Part shown: positions 1 through 7,496 of the stretch, in pieces | Position numbering within the stretch: position 1 is the first letter of the stretch | Layout of the letters: each line of letters opens with the position of its first letter | NCBI GenBank assembly: GCA_024763035.1 | Contig: JANTGG010000013.1 | Span: 1 to 41,035, forward strand | Length of the DNA stretch: 41,035 bases | Reading direction: 5' to 3' | From: Desulfocapsa sp. | Lineage (GTDB): Bacteria > Desulfobacterota > Desulfobulbia > Desulfobulbales > Desulfocapsaceae | The notes under the pieces: generated by a model | Database searches by the model: none | Told to the model about the DNA's origin: nothing | The model's input: only the letters and a program-made list of their open reading frames with translations | Position numbers and translations under genes: made by a program

Positions 1-142
1 CTTCATTCAGATCCTCAAGACATATATTGGCTGCCCGATTTCTTGCATTAAACCTGTCCAGACCGCAGTAAACAGCATCTGCTCCGGCTGCAACAGCCGC
101 CTTTATCGAATCGATATCTCCACCGGGTGCCAAAAGCTCCAT
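1..142 (-). CDS. Peptidase U32 family protein (N-terminal fragment)
   Basis: Only the first 47 or so codons are in the window; the gene runs off the left edge. The translation begins MELLAPGGDIDSIKAAVAAG and continues with GADAVYCGLDRFNARNRAAN. This is the conserved opening of the U32 collagenase-like family (YegQ/YhbU/RlhA group). Members of this family act in tRNA or rRNA hydroxylation, ubiquinone hydroxylation, or are called proteases; the fragment cannot separate these. The ATG at 142 puts the family motif right at the start but has no clear Shine-Dalgarno. A TTG at 166 in the same frame would add eight residues (LNISPNKQ) and lies close behind GTGAGGA. The gene follows the beta-helix protein gene by 13-37 nt on the same strand, so the two are probably cotranscribed. 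Confidence 0.8.
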   Translation of the reverse strand, partial: MELLAPGGDIDSIKAAVAAGADAVYCGLDRFNARNRAANICLEDLNE

Positions 143-179
143 CTGTTTGTTCGGGGAAATGTTCAATTCCTCACCCCGA

Positions 180-1610
180 TCATGGAGATGTTTTACTCCC
201 CTTTATAATCGCAGGCAGAAAGATATAGATACTTTTATCCTGAACAGGAAACTCATAGGCACCGATCTCATATCCGCCCCCCTGCGGTCTGCTTACTTCA
301 TCCCTGTCGGTATTCGCGACCATCGTCACGTCTGCCGTATCGATGCAGGGGGAATCTGCAATGAGATGATAATCATCACTGCTGCTGTCCACGAATCCGG
401 GAGTCTGCCCTGTAAGAGTATCCGCACTGCTCAAAGTTCCGTTGATTCCTGATTCATGGGTGGTACGCCACCCTTCCGGCAGCCAGTTGCGTACAAGGCT
501 GACCACGCCCTCACTCCCCATGATGGCAAGGCTGCCGGTCACTGCAGTCAGGTAAACAATATTGTTATAGGCAGAGACACTTTCATCGTTGGTGGAGATA
601 CCAAACAGTGTTGTTTTATCTGCACGATGCGAGACAACCGTATTGTTATAGAAGAGGAGCATCCCTTTTCGGTAGCGGCTGTAATCACCGGAATCACCAC
701 CATAATGCAGTACCTGCCCGTTTTCCTGCACATCGTATTTTATGAGCACATTGCCATATACATTTGTTTCCCGGTAATCAGGATCGGTCAGCAGGGCCTC
801 GTGGTCACTTTCTACAAGATCAATGGTCCTGCTGCCACCTTCTATCAGGTTATACCGGATAAGCGTGCCAGCTGAGCGGTCTTTTAAATTATTTCCCCGG
901 CATCCGGCACGAAGAGGACCAAAATGATTGAACTGAAAGGTTATATGGTCAACCTCGGTATAGTTGTTATGGTGATAGATGGATCCTTCTATTCCGTTGT
1001 CGTGGATATGATTATACTCAAGAAGCAGATCACTGCCGCCGGCACCGGCGAAAAAACCGTTCCCGCTGTCAGTCAGGATACAGTTACGGATGCTAATGTT
1101 CCTCCCTGCCTCCACATGGATTGCTGCCGCATTAGAGGAATATGTTTCCACCGTCCCACTATCGTTTGTAAAGGTATACGACGGTCTGCCGCTTCTGATT
1201 TCGAGATTTTCAACAGTGATAAAGGCGGGCTCTTCCCCGGGATGACTGGATCCTCCTATTTTCACCACCGAGCGGGATTCATTCCAGTAATCCAGCTGTC
1301 GGCGGGTGACTGCATTTTCCCCGTTTATAACAGGACGATTCCCGTTTTCATCCGGTACCCCGCGTACGACAACAGGGTTCTCAGCTGTGCCGGTTGTGGA
1401 AATCACCCATTTATTACGATACGGTTCCGCACGATAGTAAATGAGCACCAAAGTGGAAGCCTGAAGACTTTCCCAGGGGACGTCAGCAGGCGTGGGATAG
1501 GCTTTTCCCTCTCCCACTTCAAAAACATGCAGAAACCCGGCTGCCTGCAGTATTGCAGTCTGAAACAACAGAGCACAGAAAATCAGAGCTGTAATAACCA
1601 TACGTTTCAT
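180..1610 (-). CDS. Secreted right-handed beta-helix (NosD/pectate-lyase-like) repeat protein
   Basis: A 476-residue exported protein. I place the start at the ATG at 1610 because AGGAGAACAG lies directly before it and the resulting N-terminus (MKRMVITALIFCALLFQTAI, then LQAAG) is a typical signal peptide. An upstream in-frame ATG at 1661 would bury this signal. The body has the irregular ~22-residue rungs of a parallel beta-helix: ITVENLEIRSG, ISIRNCILTDSGNGFF, LLLEYNHIHDNGIEG, HITFQFNHFGP, TLIRYNLIEGG, LFYNNTVVS and SAYNNIVYL. Such folds bind or cleave polysaccharides in known cases, but I see no catalytic signature that fixes a substrate. The C-terminus holds IGAYEF, common at the end of beta-helix surface proteins, followed by the hydrophobic stretch IYIFLPAIIKG. 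The start of a U32 family gene lies just downstream. Confidence 0.8.
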   Translation of the reverse strand: MKRMVITALIFCALLFQTAILQAAGFLHVFEVGEGKAYPTPADVPWESLQASTLVLIYYRAEPYRNKWVISTTGTAENPVVVRGVPDENGNRPVINGENAVTRRQLDYWNESRSVVKIGGSSHPGEEPAFITVENLEIRSGRPSYTFTNDSGTVETYSSNAAAIHVEAGRNISIRNCILTDSGNGFFAGAGGSDLLLEYNHIHDNGIEGSIYHHNNYTEVDHITFQFNHFGPLRAGCRGNNLKDRSAGTLIRYNLIEGGSRTIDLVESDHEALLTDPDYRETNVYGNVLIKYDVQENGQVLHYGGDSGDYSRYRKGMLLFYNNTVVSHRADKTTLFGISTNDESVSAYNNIVYLTAVTGSLAIMGSEGVVSLVRNWLPEGWRTTHESGINGTLSSADTLTGQTPGFVDSSSDDYHLIADSPCIDTADVTMVANTDRDEVSRPQGGGYEIGAYEFPVQDKSIYIFLPAIIKGSKTSP

Positions 1611-1689
1611 CTGTTCTCCTCCCGTGGGAACCGATAGAAAAAAATTCAACATGCTTCCCACTGAAGCCCAGGTAAATGGAAAATGGACC

Positions 1690-1765
1690 TGTAGAAGCTC
1701 GCCCCTGTGAGCGATTTTCCAGGTCTGGCAACACCTTGTATCGCGCGCAGGGGCGAGCTCCTACA
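1690..1765. repeat. REP-like palindromic element
   Basis: Two inverted arms, TGTAGAAGCTCGCCCCTGTG at 1690-1709 and its near-complement ending CAGGGGCGAGCTCCTACA at 1765, flank an about 35-base centre. The centre contains a second inverted pair (GCGATTTTCC and TATCGCGC). The arm follows the GTAGGAGC...GCGA pattern of bacterial REP (repetitive extragenic palindrome) sequences, which are mobilised by RAYT/TnpA-REP transposases. It lies between divergent genes, so it is not a terminator for either. Only one copy is in this window, so repetition across the genome is inferred from the pattern. Confidence 0.6.
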
Positions 1766-1987
1766 TCCAATCCAGATTAGATGTGCTTTGATGGTAGTCA
1801 GCAAATTTAACACCGGTGATGAATGGGAAGCCGGCACGCTTTTCAGCCCCCCTTACAAGGGTATACGTACTTTGGTGATTGTTCCTGTGCTTTGCTGCCA
1901 GTCAGGTAATAGATCCGCATACTCTCTTTGTAGTTCATGGCTTCAGATCTTCAAAATCTTTTTTTTGCTTCTCCCTGCGTTCACTTC
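1766..1987. other. Intergenic stretch with no recognised gene
   Basis: This part of the 537-base gap between the beta-helix gene and ffh lies between the REP-like palindrome and the ffh promoter. I find no reading frame with a ribosome binding site or family resemblance, no tRNA-like cloverleaf and no strong terminator. It becomes T-rich toward the promoter. Confidence 0.4.
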
Positions 1988-2016
1988 TTGACAGGACACT
2001 TTTTTTTAAGTATTTT
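1988..2016 (+). promoter_or_regulatory. Sigma-70-type promoter for the ffh-rplS operon
   Basis: TTGACA at 1988-1993 is a perfect -35 box. After a 17-base spacer comes TATTTT at 2011-2016 (4 of 6 to TATAAT). The flanking sequence is T-rich. It lies about 130 bases before ffh in the right orientation, and nothing else in the gap competes with it. Predicted from sequence only. Confidence 0.55.
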
Positions 2017-2146
2017 TTTCGGTTTTTGGATTATGAATTCGTATTCTGCGGCTTTTTCCCCGGGAACACTGCCGGAATGCGCATTTGAGAAAACAGCAGA
2101 TCACTGCTCAACATACTGACAACAGACAGAAGTAACAAAAGAAATT

Positions 2147-3499
2147 ATGTTTGACAATCTTACAGACCGGCTGGAAGGCGTTTTCAAAACCCTTCGCGGC
2201 ACCGGCAAACTCAGCGAAGAAAACATCAAGGATTCCATGCGTGAGGTGCGTATGGCGCTTCTTGAAGCTGATGTTAACTTTCAGGTTGTCAAAGATTTTA
2301 TTGCAAAAGTCACTGAGAAAGCGGTTGGTATAAAAGTTACCAAAAAACTTTCCCCCGGTCAGCAGGTCATTAAGGTTGTCCACGAAGAGCTTGTTGAACT
2401 CCTCGGCGGCAGCACCGAGCAGATTCGGCTGGACGGTCGCCAACCGGTGACAATCATGATGGCAGGTCTGCAGGGTTCCGGTAAAACAACCACCTCCGGC
2501 AAGCTCGCCAAAATGCTGAAGAAGAAGGGGAGAAAGCCCTATCTTGTTCCAGCCGATATTTATCGTCCCGCCGCCATCGATCAGTTGACGGTACTTGGTG
2601 ATAAACTCGGAGTCCCCGTCCATCCGTCCACCACAGATACTAAACCTGTGGATATTTGCCGGCAGGCAATGGACACAGCAGCTGTCAAGGGATACGACAC
2701 CCTGATCTTTGACACAGCCGGTCGTCTGCATGTTGATGAAGAGCTCATGGGTGAGCTGAAAGAGATTCAGACATCGATTCAGCTCTCCGAGATACTGTTT
2801 GTTGCAGACTCCATGACCGGACAGGATGCGGTTACCGTAGCCGACAAGTTTAATCAGGATCTTGAAATATCCGGTGTCGTACTCACCAAGATGGAAGGCG
2901 ACGCCCGGGGCGGTGCAGCCCTCTCCATCAAGAGTGTAACCGGCAAACCCATTAAGTTTGTTGGTATCGGCGAAGGACTCGATGCCATAGAGGTCTTCCA
3001 TCCGGATCGTATTGCCTCCCGAATTCTGGGCATGGGTGATGTGCTCACCCTTATTGAGAAAGCCGAGTCCGTTGTTGATAAGAAAGAGGCTGCCCAGCTC
3101 GCTAAAAAATTACGGCAGTCCACCTTTACCCTGGAAGATTTTCTGGAGCAGATTCAGCAGATCAAAAAGATGGGATCCCTCGAACAGATTGTGGGGATGA
3201 TTCCCGGGATCAACAAACTGAAACAGTTAAAAGATGCTCCCAAGCCGGATGAGAAAGAGCTTGCCAAAACAGAAGCCATCATCCGCTCCATGACAAAAAA
3301 AGAACGTCAAAACCATAAAATCATCAACGGCAGTCGCAGGCAGCGTATTGCAAGCGGTTCCGGTACGGCAGTTGCCGACGTTAACCGTGTTATTAAGAGT
3401 TATGCCGCCATGCTGAAGATGATGAAAAAGATGCGCGGTAAGCCCGGGCTTGTCACCGGCAAGAAACGACGCAAAATGCCGAAGGGCATGCGCAGATAA
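2147..3499 (+). CDS. ffh: Signal recognition particle protein Ffh (SRP54)
   Basis: A 450-residue GTPase of the signal recognition particle. It binds 4.5S RNA and signal sequences of nascent membrane and secreted proteins and docks with FtsY. The N domain is at residues 1-95 or so. The G domain carries the P-loop GLQGSGKTTT (about 107-116), DTAGRL, and TKMEGDARGG. The C-terminal M domain is rich in Met and Lys (MLKMMKKMRGKPG near the end), as expected for the signal-sequence groove. Length is normal for the family. The ATG at 2147 has only a weak A-rich upstream region, but the N-terminus (MFDNLTDRLEGVFKTLRG) matches the family start. First gene of a 13-gene plus-strand run; rpsP follows after a 104-base gap. 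Confidence 0.97.
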   Translation: MFDNLTDRLEGVFKTLRGTGKLSEENIKDSMREVRMALLEADVNFQVVKDFIAKVTEKAVGIKVTKKLSPGQQVIKVVHEELVELLGGSTEQIRLDGRQPVTIMMAGLQGSGKTTTSGKLAKMLKKKGRKPYLVPADIYRPAAIDQLTVLGDKLGVPVHPSTTDTKPVDICRQAMDTAAVKGYDTLIFDTAGRLHVDEELMGELKEIQTSIQLSEILFVADSMTGQDAVTVADKFNQDLEISGVVLTKMEGDARGGAALSIKSVTGKPIKFVGIGEGLDAIEVFHPDRIASRILGMGDVLTLIEKAESVVDKKEAAQLAKKLRQSTFTLEDFLEQIQQIKKMGSLEQIVGMIPGINKLKQLKDAPKPDEKELAKTEAIIRSMTKKERQNHKIINGSRRQRIASGSGTAVADVNRVIKSYAAMLKMMKKMRGKPGLVTGKKRRKMPKGMRR

Positions 3500-3603
3500 C
3501 GTGTAATCAACAATTTTCAGCAATACCAGCTGAGAACGATACGGCATCAGCCGAATATGGAGTCCGAAACAGACTCTCCTATAACCAGAGGATATATCCA
3601 ACA

Positions 3604-3855
3604 ATGGCAGTTCGAATTCGCTTAACAAGACTTGGCAGAAAGAAGAAACCTTTTTATCGTATAGTTGTCGCCGACAGTGAAAACAAACGTGACGGCAAAT
3701 TTCTCGATATCGTGGGAACTTACGATCCTCTTCAGGATCCTGCTGTTATCAAAATCGACGACACCAAGCTGCAGGACTGGCTTGGCAGAGGCGCCCTGCC
3801 TACCACCACTGTGAAGAGCCTGATGAAGAAAGCTCCTGCAGCGGCTGCCGAGTAA
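3604..3855 (+). CDS. rpsP: 30S ribosomal protein S16
   Basis: An 83-residue small-subunit protein that binds 16S rRNA early in 30S assembly. The N-terminus MAVRIRLTRLGRKKKPFYRI and the following VVADSENKRDGKFLDIVGTY are nearly invariant in S16. The YDPLQ segment and the WLGRGALPT motif complete the fold, with an Ala-rich tail (APAAAAE). The start is preceded by AGAGGA at a rather long distance (about 12 bases). The gene sits in the conserved order ffh-rpsP-khpA-rimM-trmD, and the KH-domain gene begins 5 bases after its stop. Confidence 0.98.
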   Translation: MAVRIRLTRLGRKKKPFYRIVVADSENKRDGKFLDIVGTYDPLQDPAVIKIDDTKLQDWLGRGALPTTTVKSLMKKAPAAAAE

Positions 3856-3860
3856 ATGAT

Positions 3861-4091
3861 ATGCAGGAACTGATCACCTTTATTGCCAGGGCACTGGTTG
3901 ACTCGCCCGATGCCGTGCAGGTTACTGTAACAGAGGAAGATGATACCCTTATCGTTGATCTTGCCGTCGACAAGGATGATCTTGGCAAAGTGATCGGAAA
4001 ACAGGGCAGAACAGCTCGAGCCATGCGCTCCCTGCTATCTGCCGCTGCCGGAAAAGAAGACAAAAAATCCCGTCTCAACATCCTGGAGTAA
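3861..4091 (+). CDS. khpA: KH-domain RNA-binding protein KhpA
   Basis: A 76-residue protein consisting of one KH domain. The GxxG loop is visible in DLGKVIGKQGRTARAMRSLL (about residues 40-59), preceded by a short beta-sheet region with the acidic segment TEEDDTLIVDLAVDKDD. KhpA proteins (formerly YlqC/UPF0109) bind RNA, in Gram-positives together with KhpB, and are almost always found between rpsP and rimM, as here. It starts 5 bases after rpsP, so it is cotranscribed and probably translationally coupled. Confidence 0.93.
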   Translation: MQELITFIARALVDSPDAVQVTVTEEDDTLIVDLAVDKDDLGKVIGKQGRTARAMRSLLSAAAGKEDKKSRLNILE

Positions 4092-4105
4092 TCCCTGGGG
4101 AACTG

Positions 4106-4663
4106 ATGACAAAGCGTTTTTCTTTTCCAGCAGATAAGTATGTACTGATCGGGAAAGTTACCAAAGCCCACGGCATTAAGGGTGAGGTAAAGATGCTTTC
4201 CTTTTCCGATCAACCGGAAAACATCAGGCAGTATCGGCAGCTGACCCTTGTCTCACCCGCAGGGGAATTATCACCGCCCTGCTCTGTTGTGCGTGCCAGG
4301 ACCGGTGGCAAAGAGGCGATTATTGCCCTGGAAGGCATCACTGACCGTAATCATGCGGAGAAACTTGCCGGATACGGAGTGCTTGTTTTAAAGGAGAGCC
4401 TGCCGGAACTTGACGGAGACGAATTTTACCTCCATGAGCTCGAAGGATTACGCGTTGTCACAGAAGATGGGCGGATCATAGGTACGGTTCACTCTTTTTT
4501 CGACAACAGCGCCCAGGACATTCTTGTTGTCCTGAATAAAGGGGAGGAATTTCTGATCCCCCTTATTCCCGGCATGATTGTCAAACGGGATGCGACTGAA
4601 ATAATCATTGCTCCACCACCGGGATTATTAGATATCAACACCGGCGCCCAGGACAAGGGATAA
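4106..4663 (+). CDS. rimM: 16S rRNA maturation factor RimM
   Basis: A 185-residue assembly factor that helps mature the 3' head domain of 16S rRNA and contacts S19. The N-terminal RimM beta-barrel begins YVLIGKVTKAHGIKGEVKML. The C-terminal PRC-barrel includes DEFYLHELEGLRVVTEDG and the family-typical FLIPLIPGMIVKRD near the end. A GGGGA lies a few bases before the ATG at 4106. The gene follows khpA by 14 bases and precedes trmD by 3 bases. Length is typical (about 170-185). Confidence 0.96.
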   Translation: MTKRFSFPADKYVLIGKVTKAHGIKGEVKMLSFSDQPENIRQYRQLTLVSPAGELSPPCSVVRARTGGKEAIIALEGITDRNHAEKLAGYGVLVLKESLPELDGDEFYLHELEGLRVVTEDGRIIGTVHSFFDNSAQDILVVLNKGEEFLIPLIPGMIVKRDATEIIIAPPPGLLDINTGAQDKG

Positions 4664-4666
4664 GCG

Positions 4667-5425
4667 GTGGTGTATTTTGACATACTGACCATTTTTCCGG
4701 AGCTGCTCACATCGCCGTTAAACGAGTCCATTATCCGGCGGGCAAGGGAAAAAGAGCAGATCCAGATCTCAATCACCAATATTCGTGATTTTGCTCTGGA
4801 CAAACACTCCATGACGGACGACAGACCGTTCGGGGGTGGTGAAGGGATGGTGATGAAACCGGAACCTTTAACGGCAGCACTTGCATCTGTCAAAAATGAA
4901 TCGCAGAAGGAACGCGTTATTCTTCTCTCACCCCAGGGAAGGCAGTACAATCAACGTGTTGCCGAAGAACTGAGCGAGTTTGACCACCTCATTCTGGTCT
5001 GCGGACGGTACGAAGGAGTCGACGAACGGTTCAGGGCAGCCTCCATCGACGACGAAATCTCCATAGGTGACTTTATCCTCACCGGCGGAGAGCTGGCCGC
5101 CATGGTCATAATTGACTCGGTAACACGGTTGCTGCCCGATGTTTTGGGATGTGCTGATTCTGCGGACAGGGACACCTTCAGCAGACAGTTGCTGAAGCAT
5201 CCGCAGTACACCAGACCGAGAGATTTTGCAGGTGAAGAGATACCGGAGGTTCTTTTGTCGGGAGACCATAAACGGATTGAACAGTACCGTTTTCTGGAAT
5301 CCGTCAGGCGAACCATAAAACGGCGTCCCGACCTGCTGGCAAAAGAACGATTTACAGAGACAGAGAAAAAACTGCTGAAAAAGCACCGTCTCTGGCAGGA
5401 AGTGCAGACATTGCAACAGAGATGA
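4667..5425 (+). CDS. trmD: tRNA (guanine37-N1)-methyltransferase TrmD
   Basis: A 252-residue SPOUT-class enzyme that makes m1G37 in tRNAs from S-adenosylmethionine and so prevents +1 frameshifting. Motifs seen: [11 protein letters not shown] at the start, [16 protein letters not shown], the SAM-binding trefoil-knot segment [13 protein letters not shown], and [23 protein letters not shown]. The C-terminal domain has [12 protein letters not shown] and [10 protein letters not shown]. The start is GTG: two adjacent GTG codons (4667 and 4670) are both suitable, 6 and 9 bases after AAGGGA. The stop overlaps the start of the next gene by 4 bases (ATGA), indicating translational coupling. Confidence 0.97.
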   Translation: MVYFDILTIFPELLTSPLNESIIRRAREKEQIQISITNIRDFALDKHSMTDDRPFGGGEGMVMKPEPLTAALASVKNESQKERVILLSPQGRQYNQRVAEELSEFDHLILVCGRYEGVDERFRAASIDDEISIGDFILTGGELAAMVIIDSVTRLLPDVLGCADSADRDTFSRQLLKHPQYTRPRDFAGEEIPEVLLSGDHKRIEQYRFLESVRRTIKRRPDLLAKERFTETEKKLLKKHRLWQEVQTLQQR

Positions 5426-6003
5426 TGAACGGACAGAGAAGCGGAATAGATGTTGTCCTTGTCCATCATCCTGTTGTCAATAAAACGGGAGAGACCATTG
5501 GTTCTGCAGTAACCAATCTCGATATCCATGATATTGCCCGTGCTGCAAAGACATTCGGAGTGGATAATTATTACATAGTTACCCCCTACGAGGACCAGCA
5601 GCTACTGGTCAATGAAATCATTGAGCACTGGAAAACCGGGCATGGTGCTTCGTATAATCCGGCACGGGGTGAGGCACTGGAACTCATCACTGTGGCAGAC
5701 AGCCTTGAGGCGGTGATTGCACTTGCCCGCAAAGAAAGGGGTGTCGCCCCCCGTGTTTATGTGACCAGTGCCAGAGAACAGGAAAACAGCCTCAGTTACA
5801 TTGAAGCACGGAAAAGAATCAGCAGCGACAAGCCCATTCTTCTCCTCTTCGGTACCGCTCACGGCCTGGCACCGCAGGTGATGGACATGGCAGATCATAT
5901 CCTGCCCCCTGTGGGAGCAGATACCGGATATAATCATCTCTCTGTTCGTTCAGCAGTATCCATTATTCTGGATCGACTGCTTGGCAACAGAGAAGAACAG
6001 TAA
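5422..6003 (+). CDS. Predicted SPOUT RNA methyltransferase (COG4752 / Methyltrn_RNA_4 family)
   Basis: A 193-residue protein encoded between trmD and rplS. It opens with [20 protein letters not shown] and [20 protein letters not shown], and ends with the SPOUT knot motifs [11 protein letters not shown] and [19 protein letters not shown], which resemble TrmL and other 2'-O-methyltransferases. This family is known as a predicted SPOUT methyltransferase beside trmD in Deltaproteobacteria and Aquifex relatives; its RNA target is not known to me. The ATG at 5422 overlaps the trmD stop as ATGA, and a second ATG follows at once at 5425. Two consecutive SPOUT genes in one ribosomal operon suggest a role in tRNA or rRNA modification. 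Confidence 0.85.
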   Translation: MMNGQRSGIDVVLVHHPVVNKTGETIGSAVTNLDIHDIARAAKTFGVDNYYIVTPYEDQQLLVNEIIEHWKTGHGASYNPARGEALELITVADSLEAVIALARKERGVAPRVYVTSAREQENSLSYIEARKRISSDKPILLLFGTAHGLAPQVMDMADHILPPVGADTGYNHLSVRSAVSIILDRLLGNREEQ

Positions 6004-6065
6004 CAGGAAAAGCTTACTTAACATACAATTTCACAACCATAACCGATAACTAACGGAAGACTATT

Positions 6066-6419
6066 ATGAGTACAATCATTGACAGAATTGAATTGGAGCA
6101 GATGCGTCAGGATCATCCTGAGTTTCGTCCCGGTGATACCGTGAAGGTTCACATACGCATCATTGAAGGAAGCAAGGAGCGTGTACAGATCTTCCAGGGC
6201 GTTGTTCTGAAACGCAAAAAAGGTCTGATGAACGCGTCTTACACCGTTCGTAAAATGTCCCATGGCGTGGGCGTTGAAAAAACATTTGCCCTGCACAATC
6301 CCCGTATCGAGAAGATCGAGGTTGTCAGCCGCGGTCGTGTTCGTCGCTCCCGCCTGTACTATCTCCGTGAGAGACGTGGTAAGGCTGCACGTATCCGCGA
6401 GCGCGGTCTTGTCCGCTAG
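6066..6419 (+). CDS. rplS: 50S ribosomal protein L19
   Basis: A 117-residue large-subunit protein at the 30S-50S interface. Diagnostic segments are [34 protein letters not shown], and the basic C-terminal half with [18 protein letters not shown] and [20 protein letters not shown]. The ATG at 6066 is preceded by GGAAG at a good distance. It follows the SPOUT gene by 62 bases. Its 3' end borders, and may overlap, the unusual start region of rnhB. Confidence 0.98.
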   Translation: MSTIIDRIELEQMRQDHPEFRPGDTVKVHIRIIEGSKERVQIFQGVVLKRKKGLMNASYTVRKMSHGVGVEKTFALHNPRIEKIEVVSRGRVRRSRLYYLRERRGKAARIRERGLVR

Positions 6420-6459
6420 GAAGCAGAAAGCAGTTTCCCCCCGGCAGGGACAGAATCCC

Positions 6460-7098
6460 ATTCTCTCCCTGCCTGCTTCCCAGCAGGATGACAACTTCCA
6501 TCTCGAACGAATCCTGCATCAGCAAGCCTGTTCTGCTGTTGCAGGAGTTGATGAAGTCGGTCGCGGTCCCCTGGCAGGTCCCGTACTTGCCGCCGCAGTT
6601 ATCCTTCCCGAACAGTGTGCTCATTCCCTTTTTCTTGATTCCAAAAAGCTCTCTTTAAAAAAACTAAAAGAACTCTTTTCACAGATCCATGAGATCGGTG
6701 CGTTTATTGGTGTGGGCACTGTATCCCACGAGAAAATTGACAAAATCAATATTCTGCAGGCGTCTCTTATGGCCATGAAACGTGCCGTTGATGATCTGGG
6801 TGCCCAGGATCACCTGCCTGATTTTCTTCTTGTTGACGGAAAATTCCCCATCCCCCACCCTCTGCAGCAGCAGACCCTGATTAAGGGGGAAAGCCGCTCC
6901 GCCTCCATCGCCGCCGCTTCCATTATTGCCAAAGTAACCCGTGACAGGCTGATGGCAGAGCTGCACGAACAGTATCCCGTCTACAATTTTATTAAGAACC
7001 AGGGATACCCCACCAAAGAACATCGAAATGCCATCAAGGAGCATGGCATTTGCCCTTTTCACCGACACAGCTTTAAAGGGGTGAAAGAGTTTGTCTAA
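6460..7098 (+). CDS. rnhB: Ribonuclease HII (start uncertain)
   Basis: Endonuclease that cuts the RNA strand of RNA-DNA hybrids and removes misincorporated ribonucleotides. Motifs: AGVDEVGRGPLAGPV with the catalytic Asp-Glu, FLDSKKLS, FLLVDG, SIAAASIIAKVTRDRLM, and the C-terminal NQGYPTKEHRNAIKEHG and CPFHRHSF. There is no ATG, GTG or TTG in frame between the rplS stop (6419) and the first conserved motif (6541). I place the start at ATT 6460 because AGGGA lies 9 bases before it and the resulting N-terminus (ILSLPASQQDDNFHLERIL) looks natural. Alternatives are GTG 6376 inside rplS or CTG 6469. The enzyme body is clear; only the start is in doubt. It overlaps yraN by 8 bases at its end. Confidence 0.88.
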   Translation: MLSLPASQQDDNFHLERILHQQACSAVAGVDEVGRGPLAGPVLAAAVILPEQCAHSLFLDSKKLSLKKLKELFSQIHEIGAFIGVGTVSHEKIDKINILQASLMAMKRAVDDLGAQDHLPDFLLVDGKFPIPHPLQQQTLIKGESRSASIAAASIIAKVTRDRLMAELHEQYPVYNFIKNQGYPTKEHRNAIKEHGICPFHRHSFKGVKEFV

Positions 7099-7468
7099 GG
7101 CACGGATAACACTGGGCAGGAAGGGTGAGAATCTTGCAGCCGACTACCTGAAGCAACACGGATTTTCCATTGTCATGCGAAATTACAGGCAAAAAACCGG
7201 AGAAATTGATATTATAGCCCGTGATGGTGACTGTCTGGTTTTTGTTGAAGTAAAGACCAGAAACAGTGTGCAATACGGAATGCCCTACGAGGCAGTGACT
7301 CCCCGTAAACAGATGCAGATTTCCAGAACGGCACTGGATTATCTGACGCGCAATAAACTTGCAGATCAGGCGGCCCGCTTTGATATCATCTCCATACTCA
7401 TCAAAAAAGATGGAAAGGCGGATATAGAACACCTGCCGGACTGCTTTGAATTTTGCTGCAAGCAGTGA
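7091..7468 (+). CDS. YraN/UPF0102 family endonuclease-like protein
   Basis: A 125-residue protein with the restriction-endonuclease-like core of UPF0102. It has GRKGENLAADYLKQHGFSIV at the N-terminus, then GEIDIIARDGDCLVFVEVKTR with the acidic and lysine residues of a PD-(D/E)xK site. Next come EAVTPRKQMQISRTALDYL and a C-terminal ARFDIISI strand. Members are small predicted nucleases often next to rnhB, as here; their physiological job is poorly known. The start is TTG 7091, overlapping the rnhB stop by 8 bases, with AAAGGGG upstream. This suggests coupled translation. Confidence 0.9.
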   Translation: MSKARITLGRKGENLAADYLKQHGFSIVMRNYRQKTGEIDIIARDGDCLVFVEVKTRNSVQYGMPYEAVTPRKQMQISRTALDYLTRNKLADQAARFDIISILIKKDGKADIEHLPDCFEFCCKQ

Positions 7469-7496
7469 TTGTAACCCTGCCCTTACCTACCCCCCT

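Noticed and set aside
924-1637. A long open frame (237 codons) on the plus strand opposite the beta-helix gene.
   Set aside because: It has no family resemblance or ribosome binding site and is fully antisense to a well-supported secreted protein.
3549-3600. Short hairpin GGAGTC/GACTC before rpsP as a regulatory leader or terminator.
   Set aside because: Small, with a loop of about seven bases and no T run; nothing ties it to a known ribosomal leader.
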